Shown one piece after another: positions 56,061 through 64,000 of a stretch of 64,000 nt of DNA. Below the pieces are notes generated by a model, which had not been told where the DNA came from, searched no databases, and was given only the letters and a program-made list of their open reading frames with translations. The position numbers were made by a program, and so were the translations under genes. The DNA is from an uncultured Chitinophaga sp. (lineage in GTDB: Bacteria; Bacteroidota; Bacteroidia; Cytophagales; Cyclobacteriaceae): NCBI GenBank assembly GCA_902168205.1, contig CABHOK010000012.1, positions 62,001 through 126,000 of the forward strand, in the 5' to 3' direction. Within the stretch, counting starts at the first letter, position 1. Every line of letters begins with the position of its first letter.

Positions 56061-58004
56061 TCATTTCAAATTTGCGCGGGCATACCCAACGCTTTTTACC
56101 GGGAGTGTAAGCAGTACAGAGGTTCCGTTATTGGTTGAATTGATTTCAACGTGTGCGCTTGTCTTGTTTTCTCTTGCCAGAATTTCAAGTCTTTCCCTGG
56201 CGATCGTTCCTGAAAGTGATTGACGATTGGCAGCACTTTTCGATGCACCGATACCTTTACCGTTGTCCATCACCTTCACCTGTAACTGCTTTTCTTTGAG
56301 CAAGATCTCCAATACAATTCTGCCATTGCCGGAACGATTGCTAAAGCCATGAATGATGGCGTTCTCGACAAACGGCTGTATCAGCATGGGCGGTATTAAT
56401 ATCGTTGACGTGTCCGTATCCGGCACAGCGATCTCATACGAGAAGCTGTCTTCAAAACGCATCTGCTGCAAGCTCAGGTAATTTTCAAGTGCTTCCAGTT
56501 CTTCACTGAGCGGAACATAGTTCTGCCTGCTAAGTTCAAGACTGCTGCGGAGAAGTCTGCTAAACTGGTTGAGGTATTTTATCGATTTCTCCTTCTGATC
56601 AAAGCGGATAAAACTTTGCAATGCGGATAGTGTGTTGAAGATAAAGTGAGGTTCCATCTGTGTTCTTAATAGCTGCTGCTGCAGTAAAGTTCTTTCCTGT
56701 TCCTGTCTTTGTTTTCGCTGGCGTTGAATAAAGAAAAGCAACACGATCCACGAAGCTGCCAGCAACACTACCAACCCGATAATATATAGCAGCAGTTTGT
56801 TCTTTTGCGTAGTGGTATGGACTGTCTGACTAAGGCTGGTGATCGATTTATCTTTAACCTGAAGCTGGTAAAGCGTAGTCATCTCTTCCGTGGCCTGTAT
56901 ACCGGCATTCTTCAGAATGGCATCTCGTAAATCCAGAAGCCCCTGCGTTTCGTCTTGCGCCTTTGCTATATTGTGAGTAGCAAAATAGTAGTGTGTCTTA
57001 GCCTGCTTGTTCATTGCCCTTTCGTAAAAGGACAATGCCTGAGAATATTCCCTTTCAATAAACGCTGCTTCCTGAATTAACACTTCTGCTTCCGGATATT
57101 GCCTGGTCTGAACATACAAGTCAATGAGGTTGGCCATGGTGATGTAAACATTCTTCGCAGCACTTATCTTTTGCGGATTGGCCACCAGGTTTTCTTTATC
57201 GTAGTCTTCTACCAATTTATAGTAAGGTATCGCTGTACTATATTGTGTGGTGAGTGAATAATAGTTCCCGGTATGTTCATTTGTAAATCGCACTTGCAAC
57301 GGGTCATTCGTTTTGCTGGATATAGTCTGCAACTGCTGCAAATAAGAATGGAGTGAATCAACACTATAGCTCCCGCTTTCGACATACGCTGTAAAAAGTT
57401 GAGAATAGGCTCTGAAGCTATATTTATAGTTGTTGTTTGGAATTCTCTCTAAGAATGTAAGCGCCAGCTTGTTCTGTTGAATGGCTTTTTGGTATTGGTG
57501 GATTTTGTTGTTGTCCTGGGCCGCGTTGAGGAGACAGATTACTTTTGCGAGCGGTTTACTTCGCAGCGAATCATCGCTCATGATAATGGCTGCTGATTTA
57601 TTGAAATAATAAACAGCCTGATAAAATTTACCTTCCGATTCTGCGATCAGTCCTGCACCGTTATATACTGTAAATTTCACCTCGTTAAGTTCAGGTTCAC
57701 GTCCTGACAGATCAACGGCTATATTGATGTGATGCCGGGCACTGTCGATCGATTCACGTACCAGGTTCTTGGCAATCTGGTAATGTATAAACGCCTGGGC
57801 CGCATTGCTGCGTGAGAGGTCTTTCTGCCGGAGTTGTGTGTTCCAAAACTCAAGCTTATCAACCTGCTCATGCTGGTCTAAACTATCCGTAAGATTGTTC
57901 AGGTTCTCCAAAAGATCTTTAGAAGAAATAGTTGTGGCTACTTCCTGTTTTGGCCGGCACGCGATCAACACAAACAAAAGCGAAACAAAAAAAATCCTGC
58001 TCAT
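56061..58004 (-). CDS. TPR-containing sensor histidine kinase
   Basis: The 647-aa kinase begins like a lipoprotein (VLIACRPK), then has a periplasmic region of TPR-like helical repeats (about residues 60-380), one membrane helix (about 404-424, LLLYIIGLVVLLAASWIVLLF), and a LytS-type His_kinase domain with QMEPHFIFNTLSALQSF and the ATP lid region MLIQPFVENAIIHGF and DNGKGIG. The partner regulator overlaps its start by one base (TAATG). TPR sensor kinases of this type often sense surface or metabolite signals in Bacteroidota. Confidence 0.91.
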   Translation of the reverse strand: MSRIFFVSLLFVLIACRPKQEVATTISSKDLLENLNNLTDSLDQHEQVDKLEFWNTQLRQKDLSRSNAAQAFIHYQIAKNLVRESIDSARHHINIAVDLSGREPELNEVKFTVYNGAGLIAESEGKFYQAVYYFNKSAAIIMSDDSLRSKPLAKVICLLNAAQDNNKIHQYQKAIQQNKLALTFLERIPNNNYKYSFRAYSQLFTAYVESGSYSVDSLHSYLQQLQTISSKTNDPLQVRFTNEHTGNYYSLTTQYSTAIPYYKLVEDYDKENLVANPQKISAAKNVYITMANLIDLYVQTRQYPEAEVLIQEAAFIEREYSQALSFYERAMNKQAKTHYYFATHNIAKAQDETQGLLDLRDAILKNAGIQATEEMTTLYQLQVKDKSITSLSQTVHTTTQKNKLLLYIIGLVVLLAASWIVLLFFIQRQRKQRQEQERTLLQQQLLRTQMEPHFIFNTLSALQSFIRFDQKEKSIKYLNQFSRLLRSSLELSRQNYVPLSEELEALENYLSLQQMRFEDSFSYEIAVPDTDTSTILIPPMLIQPFVENAIIHGFSNRSGNGRIVLEILLKEKQLQVKVMDNGKGIGASKSAANRQSLSGTIARERLEILARENKTSAHVEINSTNNGTSVLLTLPVKSVGYARANLK

Positions 58005-58753
58005 TATTTCAGCAGGTTTAGCTGGTCGAGAACATATTCCTTTCTGCGGGTAGCAACCGGAATTTCAGAAAGGTCTTTCATCACCATTACTCCTGTCTTC
58101 AGGTATTTATCGATAAAATTTTTGTTCGCTATATAGGATTGATGCGTGCGGATAAAGAACTCCTCCGGTAAAAGCTCTTCATAGTATTTCAACGGTTTGG
58201 ATGCCGTTACGATCCTGTTATTCTCCAAATGTATTTGGGTATAAGAACCTTCACCCGACAAGTACACAATCTCGTTCAACCGGACAATCTGCAGGCAATC
58301 CACCGAAGTGACACACAAGTTGGAAGTCATGCTGATAGCTTTTGCATCGCTCTGCTTTTTTGCAATGGAGATCTGGTTGGAATGATCTGACTTTTTTGTT
58401 TTGTTCAATCGTTGAATTGCCACCGAAAAATCTTCCTGGTCTATTGGTTTAAGAAGATAATCCAGGGCACCAAACTTGATAGCCTTGATGGCAAAGTGAT
58501 CAAACGCTGTGACAAAGATGAGATGAAACGCTGGGTCTTCCAGTGCATTCAGAATATCGAACCCCGTACCATCGGGCAACTGAATATCCATCAGCACCAA
58601 ATCCGGGTTTATATCACGGATGATTTGCAGAGCGCTCTGCACCGAACCGGCTGTTGCCTCAAGCTTCAGACTTTTTTCCCGGACAACAAGCCACTCCAAT
58701 TCTTTTCTTACCGCAGGCTCATCTTCAATGATCAAGGTTCTCAACAGGGGCAT
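58004..58753 (-). CDS. LytTR family response regulator
   Basis: The 249-aa regulator has a receiver (IEDEPAVRKELEWLV, phosphoacceptor Asp in LVLMDIQLPDGTG, VTAFDHFAIKAI, LLKPIDQEDF) and a LytTR domain (LNEIVYLSGEGSYTQIHLEN, FFIRTHQSYIANKNFID). It is translationally coupled to the TPR kinase. Its targets may include the TonB receptor 0.9 kb away, which is transcribed divergently. Confidence 0.92.
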   Translation of the reverse strand: MPLLRTLIIEDEPAVRKELEWLVVREKSLKLEATAGSVQSALQIIRDINPDLVLMDIQLPDGTGFDILNALEDPAFHLIFVTAFDHFAIKAIKFGALDYLLKPIDQEDFSVAIQRLNKTKKSDHSNQISIAKKQSDAKAISMTSNLCVTSVDCLQIVRLNEIVYLSGEGSYTQIHLENNRIVTASKPLKYYEELLPEEFFIRTHQSYIANKNFIDKYLKTGVMVMKDLSEIPVATRRKEYVLDQLNLLK

Positions 58754-59667
58754 TACAAACTTTCTTTATCAACCTCAAAACTAAAGAATTCAACGGCAAG
58801 TTGAAAAGATCTTGAAAGACGTCTGAAGCGATGTCTTTGATGGGTCAACCTTGACAATCCGGAATCCGGGTTGAGGATTCGTGGCCGAAGGTCGGGTTGG
58901 TGTTATCTCCAGTTAAGATGCGGATTATAGCTATATATCACCAGGATCTTCTTTGCTTATTATATCGTACGTATGGGAGGCAGAACCATTCTTTCAAGAT
59001 AATAAAATTATAGCTATAAACTAAACATCTCAGTAAAAATACCATACATTAAATTTTATACCCTCAGCATGTAAGTCAAATGACACCTAAATATCCCCCA
59101 AAAAATTTCGACAAAAGTTATCCTGCTATACATCAAACGTTACCAGCCTTACTATATACATTGTAAGTACGTTTCCCAATCCCCCAATTTTAATTACATG
59201 TTCCATCACACATACCTATAGATATAAATATATATCTTCATAAATACGATTCTATATCTATATAATATACCTATATTCACCTCTATAAAACATATTTTCA
59301 GCCGGAGCGCCATAGACGTAGAAACAAAAGGTATATTAAATGTTGAAACACACAGAAAACAACGACCGTAATAAGTATATAATTTTCGCAGAGCTTGTGC
59401 AGATTTTTTAACAGGAAGGGCGTGACGTAAAACTCACGCCTTTTTTTATGATAGCTTACGGATGCGCTACAGAACAGAGCACTTAAATGAATAACCCTAT
59501 ATCAACCTAAACTTAATAACCTATATGAATAATTCCTCGTGAGTTCCGAGCGCGTATACTTCTGTCCCAGGTGATACGAAGATAAAAGGTGCCTGCCACT
59601 CCGACTGCCATCGGGCAGCAGGCTGTTTTAAAATAATTAGACAATCATTTAAAACATTTTCTTACTT
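58754..59667. other. Intergenic region, 914 bp, with AT-rich TATA cluster and long leader
   Basis: No gene seen. From 59216 to 59292 the sequence is almost pure TATA/ATAT words. It is followed by a transcribed-looking segment ending at a strong plus-strand terminator (59419-59447) and a second hairpin at 59591-59623 (GCCTG / CAGGC enclosing CTGCC-ATCG-GGCAG, then TGTTTT) before the TonB receptor. These could be an attenuated leader or a small RNA. Confidence 0.45.
59419..59447 (+). terminator. Rho-independent terminator in the receptor leader
   Basis: GGCGTGA / TCACGCC, a 7-bp GC-rich stem with an 8-nt loop and seven T, lies 220 nt upstream of the receptor gene with no gene before it on this strand. 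It must end a small RNA or attenuate the leader. Confidence 0.8.
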
Positions 59668-62607
59668 ATGATTTTAACTGCTACAAACGTAGAACGGTAT
59701 TATTATGTCCTCAAATTAAATATTCTATCAACACTCGGTACATTCACTCACCTGGCAAAAGCCTCGCTCTTTTTCATTGCGCTTTTTGCGTGTAGTGCAG
59801 TTAACGCACAAAACACTAAAACAGTTTCGGGTACTGTAACCGACAATGAAGGTGTTCCGATCCCCGGTGTAACGGTTTCAGCAAAGAAGTCCGGAGCAGG
59901 AGTCAATACAGATGCTCAGGGTAAATTCACGCTCCAGGTTCCTGAAACAGTCACGCATTTAGTATTCTCCATTATCGGGTATGCATCGCAGGAAGTAGAG
60001 GTACCGGCATCCGGAGATATAGCGATAAAACTTCAGGAATCATCCAGTCAGTTAGAGGAGATTGTCATCATCGGGTCACATGCCAGTGGAAGAACCGTAT
60101 TGGAAACGCCTGTGCCTGTCGATATCATTGATCTGAAGGAAATATATAAAACCACCCCCCAGATATCCATCAGCCAGATATTGAATTATGTAGCACCATC
60201 GTTCTCATCAAACGCTCAATCTATACAGGATGGTACGGATCACATTGACCCGGCAAGCTTACGCGGAATGGGCGTGGACCAGGTGCTGGTATTAATAAAC
60301 GGTAAGCGCCTGCACCAGACTTCACTGGTAAATTTTCAGGTTGGCCCGGGTCGCGGCCAGGTTGGTACAGACTTGAACCAGATTCCGGTTTCAGCGATAT
60401 CTAAAATTGAAATCTTACGCGATGGTGCTGCCGCTCAATACGGCTCGGATGCCATTGCCGGTGTAATCAATATTATATTGAAAGAGTCAACGGGTGTGGT
60501 TGAAGTTTCTGCTACAACGGGGGCTTACTTCACAGGCGATAAAAGTCTGAAAGAGCAGGATAAAAATTACGATGGCCAGCAATTCCTCACTACATTCAAC
60601 TATGGGATTCCGCTAAATGCCAACGGTGGCTTTATCAACTTCAGTGGTTCGATTGAAGACCGGAAAAGAACGAACCGGGCTTCTGATTATGAAGGAACTA
60701 TATTTAGGGATTACAACGCGACTGATGGTAATGGAAACCTTCTCTATGATATCACACAGTTCTCCACAGACGCAACGGATGATAATGCGTTAGCCTACTT
60801 TCAAGCGAACAATTTAACCGGTGCCGACATTACCGATGCAGAATTGGCAAGAAGAGGAACCACGCGCAGAGATTATACCATGTATGTAGGCCAGGCACAG
60901 CTGAGAGATGCCAAAGGCTATTTCAATGCTGTACTTCCGATTAACGAGAATTTTGAATTCTATTCTTTCGGAGGTATAGGATTTCGTCAGGGTCGATCTT
61001 CCGGGTATTCACGTCTTCCGTCCAATCCTTCGCGATACCTTCCGGAAGTATATAAAGATGGTTTCCTGCCACACATCAATTCGAAGATCGCTGACAAGAC
61101 TTTTGCTGTAGGTATACGCGGTACTGCAGGTACATGGAAAGTAGATTTCAGCAATATATATGGATCGAATCAGTTTCTGTTCTTCATCGATCAGTCCATT
61201 AACTTTTCACAACTGACCGCATCTCAAACCAGCTTCGATGCCGGTGGACATGCCTTTAGCCAAAATACAACAAACTTTGACCTCAGCCGGAAATTCGATG
61301 TGATGGAAGGACTGAACATCGCGTTCGGAGCGGAGCACCGCTATGAAAATTTTAAAATCATTGCAGGTGAAGAAGCATCGTGGCGAAACTATGGATTGGA
61401 TGCCAACAATCAGCCGACCGTATTTCTCAGAACTCCTACCCTTGATGCTAACGGAGATATAGCAGTCGATACACAGATTCGTCCCGGAGGTTCACAGGTA
61501 TTTCCCGGCTTTAAATCAAATGTAAATCAGTATCGAAACAGCTATGCGTTCTACGGAGATATAGAGCTGGATGTAACTTCGAAATTCCTGGTAGGCGGTG
61601 CTATACGTTACGAAAACTATAGCGACTTTGGCAGCACTACAAATTTTAAAGCGGTATCCCGTTATAAGCTGAACAACAACTGGACTGCACGCGCTGCCTT
61701 TAACACGGGCTTCAGGGCACCTTCGCTACACCAGGTATATTTCCAGACTACCACTACGCAGTTGGTGAACGGTACATTATCGGAAGTGGGTATATTTTCG
61801 AACACCAGCAAGCTGGCCCAGATATTAGGTCTTCCTAAATTAAAAGCAGAGCAGTCGAGAGGCTTTACCGGTGGTATCACAGGAACCTTTCTCGATAATT
61901 TCAGTCTGAGCATCGACTACTTCTACATCAAGGTAAAAGACCGAGTTGTATTTACGGATGCTATATCCGGAGACCCTGCAGGAACACCGAGCCAGCAGCA
62001 GATCTATAATTTACTGCTGCAGGCCAATGCTTCTGTAGCACAGTTCTTCGTAAATGCAATAGATACCAAGACACAGGGATTGGATGCGGTGCTTTCGTAT
62101 GCAGACCGCCTGGGAAGCGGATCGTTGAAAGTTGATCTGGCGGCTACATTTTCAAAAACAAAACTCGATGGAGATGTAAAAGTGCCGTCCACATTTGAAG
62201 GAAATGAAAGCTTCTTCTTCCCGAAGAGCAGCAAGACTATATTGGAAAATATATCGCCCGTGCAAAAGCAAAATCTGATTTTGACCTATGCGTTGAACAA
62301 CTGGAATTTCTTCCTGCGCAATGTACGGTTCGGAAGTGTAGTAGATCCGAATATAGCCGATAATGATGGTAACTATATGAAGTTTGATCCTAAAATTGTT
62401 ACCGACCTCTCGGTAAGCTATAGCATTACAAAAGCAATTCAGTTAACAGTCGGCTCCAACAACTTGCTGGATATATACCCAACAAAGGTAGACAAGAACA
62501 AATATCCCGGTGGCTATGATGACGGACGCTTCCGTTATCAAAATGCTGCTTCTCAATTCGGATACAACGGACGTTTTCTTTTTGCCCGTTTAAATCTGAC
62601 ACTGTAA
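59668..62607 (+). CDS. Large TonB-dependent receptor
   Basis: The 979-aa protein has a long 35-residue N-region before its signal peptide core (LFFIALFACSAVNAQ), a carboxypeptidase-regulatory-like domain (about residues 55-135, GTVTDNEGVPIPGVTVSAK), a plug (about 150-270, LRGMGVDQVLVLINGKRLH, ILRDGAAAQYGSDAIAGVIN) and a barrel ending FLFARLNLTL. The plug signature is that of the outer-membrane receptor group without SusD. Ligand unknown. A structured leader and two hairpins precede it. Confidence 0.9.
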   Translation: MILTATNVERYYYVLKLNILSTLGTFTHLAKASLFFIALFACSAVNAQNTKTVSGTVTDNEGVPIPGVTVSAKKSGAGVNTDAQGKFTLQVPETVTHLVFSIIGYASQEVEVPASGDIAIKLQESSSQLEEIVIIGSHASGRTVLETPVPVDIIDLKEIYKTTPQISISQILNYVAPSFSSNAQSIQDGTDHIDPASLRGMGVDQVLVLINGKRLHQTSLVNFQVGPGRGQVGTDLNQIPVSAISKIEILRDGAAAQYGSDAIAGVINIILKESTGVVEVSATTGAYFTGDKSLKEQDKNYDGQQFLTTFNYGIPLNANGGFINFSGSIEDRKRTNRASDYEGTIFRDYNATDGNGNLLYDITQFSTDATDDNALAYFQANNLTGADITDAELARRGTTRRDYTMYVGQAQLRDAKGYFNAVLPINENFEFYSFGGIGFRQGRSSGYSRLPSNPSRYLPEVYKDGFLPHINSKIADKTFAVGIRGTAGTWKVDFSNIYGSNQFLFFIDQSINFSQLTASQTSFDAGGHAFSQNTTNFDLSRKFDVMEGLNIAFGAEHRYENFKIIAGEEASWRNYGLDANNQPTVFLRTPTLDANGDIAVDTQIRPGGSQVFPGFKSNVNQYRNSYAFYGDIELDVTSKFLVGGAIRYENYSDFGSTTNFKAVSRYKLNNNWTARAAFNTGFRAPSLHQVYFQTTTTQLVNGTLSEVGIFSNTSKLAQILGLPKLKAEQSRGFTGGITGTFLDNFSLSIDYFYIKVKDRVVFTDAISGDPAGTPSQQQIYNLLLQANASVAQFFVNAIDTKTQGLDAVLSYADRLGSGSLKVDLAATFSKTKLDGDVKVPSTFEGNESFFFPKSSKTILENISPVQKQNLILTYALNNWNFFLRNVRFGSVVDPNIADNDGNYMKFDPKIVTDLSVSYSITKAIQLTVGSNNLLDIYPTKVDKNKYPGGYDDGRFRYQNAASQFGYNGRFLFARLNLTL

Positions 62608-62634
62608 AAGAGTTTCCGGTTATTACTATATAAA

Positions 62635-62672
62635 AGAGGCTGTCTCAAAAAATTGAGACAGCCTCTGATTTT
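62635..62672 (+). terminator. Strong terminator of the large TonB receptor
   Basis: A perfect 14-bp stem AGAGGCTGTCTCAA / TTGAGACAGCCTCT with a 4-nt loop followed by GATTTTTAT lies 28 nt past the receptor stop codon. Confidence 0.9.
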
Positions 62673-63399
62673 TATCCGCACCCGCAACCCCATCATCATA
62701 ACATTCCGATAGAATTCAGTAAACATTGTCCGGTCTTTTGAAATGCAGTGGTCGTGAAATTCAGTCGAAGCTTCTTTTTTCATTTTCTGGCAGGTTTGTT
62801 CTTACTAACTCGTGCACTCGCGGGCGAAGTATTTTTTTCACCGGGGCTTCTACCCGGAGGCACTCAACCACCTGCAACAAGCGGAGACTATATATGGGCT
62901 TTCTTCACAAACAGACTTTGCATCATGTAGCCACGACTTACATCAACAATTTCTATAATCCAAGCAACCTGAAATCAGTATAGCAACGAGAGAGACTTAT
63001 CCAACCTATATAATCAGCGACTGACACATTGGATGTATACTAATATCGAGAACAGTCAATATGGATATCGTACCTGCAAACACTCGATCCTACACTGCAG
63101 GTGATTTTTAAGTCAGAGACAATCATTGCTTTGCGTTCTGCTTTCATTTTCTCATGATCAGCGGCAAGCCACGCAAAAAACCACGGCACCGCCCCAGGCA
63201 ATAGCAAAATAGTTGAAGATCGTATCTCAGTATACTTCAGACAGACCTTTTTACATCGAAAGAGGTCTATTTTTTTGTTGATACACAGCGGCATATGCTA
63301 AATTGGATTGTGGCTAAGGATAGCACGGAAACAACGCCACCTCTATACGCGCGACAACTTCATACCTATAAAACAAACCTTCCGGGGCGCACAATAGTA
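62673..63399 (+). other. Gene-poor region with a possible decayed exported-protein gene
   Basis: Frames here are short. The plus-strand one at 62748-62930 starts like an exported protein (FFFHFLAGLFLLTRALAGEVFF) and then PGLLPGGTQPPATSGDYIWAFF before a stop; an adjacent frame continues with NNFYNPSNLKSV. This may be the decayed start of a larger gene, but no family is recognised. A minus-strand frame at 63040-63294 looks spurious. Confidence 0.25.
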
Positions 63400-63768
63400 T
63401 TATCGGTTACCTTCCTGAACCGTGGATTTAATAACAAATGCCGTCAGTTCCACCATCTTACCCTCGCGAAATCGCCATACATCGCAGTATGCGTAATGAG
63501 CATCTCTCCCGTCTTCGTCCTTCATGGTTATGCTGCCGAGTGCTGTAACGAAATCATCCTCAGCGATTAAGTTCGTGACCTTGAACCTGGGCGGTGCCTT
63601 ATAGGTCTCTGCTATCCACTGACGAACGGCTTCTTTCCCGCGCAAGGTCTTGTCGCCTACAAATGTCCATACCGTATCGTCCGTGCAAAACAAGAGAAAC
63701 CCTTCATAATCACCTGCCGTAATGACTGCGTTAGCCTTCGTCAATATTTCTTTATTAGTCTCTGGCAT
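63400..63768 (-). CDS. SnoaL-like (NTF2 fold) protein
   Basis: From ATG 63768 (MPETNKEILTKANAVITAGDY) the 122-aa product matches the SnoaL-like NTF2 fold: GFLLFCTDDTVWTFVGDKTLRGKEAVRQWI, then VTNLIAEDDFVTALGSITM and YCDVWRFREGKMVELTAFV. Such small proteins are isomerase- or hydrolase-like or non-catalytic; the reaction is unknown. The ATG 21 nt upstream is in frame. The remaining 232 bp to the window end show no gene. Confidence 0.82.
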   Translation of the reverse strand: MPETNKEILTKANAVITAGDYEGFLLFCTDDTVWTFVGDKTLRGKEAVRQWIAETYKAPPRFKVTNLIAEDDFVTALGSITMKDEDGRDAHYAYCDVWRFREGKMVELTAFVIKSTVQEGNR

Positions 63769-64000
63769 CGAAAAATCTTTATGTTTCAAATTGCGTATAA
63801 GGTGAAACCATTTACGCTGATATTAAATTATGTTGAATTCCGTATGAAGATTAATCACCTAAAACTATACCATGCGTCTGGGCTCCCCAATCTGTTGACC
63901 TATAGTGCATTCTTTTTGATTGAGACTTCTGAGCAACATCAATATATATAGATTGAAAGCTGTCGGATGGTGCATTAAAAATCATTTCCGGAATTTATAT

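Noticed and set aside
59216-59292. AT-rich TATA cluster considered as a replication origin or attachment site
   Set aside because: No DnaA-box cluster, no replication genes, no tRNA or direct repeats nearby; it fits the genome-wide TATA excess plus a promoter region.
59560-59630. Partial resemblance to a SAM-I riboswitch (GGTGATACGAAG, then AAAAGGTGCC and TCC)
   Set aside because: The essential 5' half (AGAG-GG-GGAGGGA and the GGCAACC pseudoknot region) is absent, so the match is too short to call.
63040-63294. Minus-strand 84-codon frame
   Set aside because: Cys-rich, unlike neighbours, no motif, and in a region with other short conflicting frames.

Overview
The window looks like Bacteroidota chromosome, most likely Cytophagales. 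It carries SusC/SusD, FecR and ECF sigma genes in the usual order, LytS/LytTR two-component pairs, DUF4249 with a TonB receptor, many lipoproteins, promoter-like TAnnTTTG elements, almost no Shine-Dalgarno sequences, and a clade II nitrous oxide reductase. A striking compositional trait is the abundance of TATA/TATATA words inside genes as well as between them. One 2.4-kb gene (34301-36718) lacks this trait. No tRNA, rRNA, CRISPR array or transposase was recognised.

Layout. 1-6762 (all minus strand) is a denitrification block: a cytochrome c lipoprotein, nosZ, a membrane-domain/NosL fusion and nosD (cut by the window edge), preceded by two heme-copper-oxidase/NnrS-like membrane proteins. 7480-17206 is mixed accessory content: a coupled lipoprotein/membrane pair, pirin, a MacB/FtsX-type permease, an NlpC/P60 hydrolase, a secreted six-repeat protein, a cytosolic subtilase with a small I9-like partner, and a GNAT enzyme. 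17222-24323 holds a DUF4920 protein, a siderophore-type TonB receptor with a Fur-like dyad, an ENPP-type phosphodiesterase and a DHFR-like reductase. 24701-31609 is a complete ECF sigma / FecR / SusC(STN) / SusD nutrient-uptake operon. 31753-39617 carries an RpoD-type sigma, a Crp/Fnr regulator, the atypical permease, and an SDR/TetR pair with two operator copies. 39842-44575 has lipoprotein, DUF1059, serine hydrolase and EthD genes and a broken lpd. 44630-51132 is a LytS/LytTR pair leading into an OM-barrel fusion, a TonB receptor and a DUF4249 lipoprotein. 51254-55960 holds a susD remnant, an M57 metalloprotease, a cobalamin riboswitch and lipoproteins. 56061-62607 has a second LytTR/TPR-kinase pair and a large TonB receptor behind a long structured leader.

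Regulatory logic. Perfect TGAT-N4-ATCA dyads lie upstream of the nos operon, upstream of the NnrS-like pair and upstream of the Crp/Fnr gene itself (the last matches the FNR consensus exactly). At nosZ and crp the dyad is placed about 41.5 bp before the inferred transcription start. This suggests one autoregulated Crp/Fnr protein, lacking an N-terminal Fe-S cysteine cluster, that controls nitrous oxide respiration from 30 kb away. The other notable signal is a complete cobalamin riboswitch facing a metalloprotease instead of a B12 gene, next to an eroded SusD gene that keeps its terminator.
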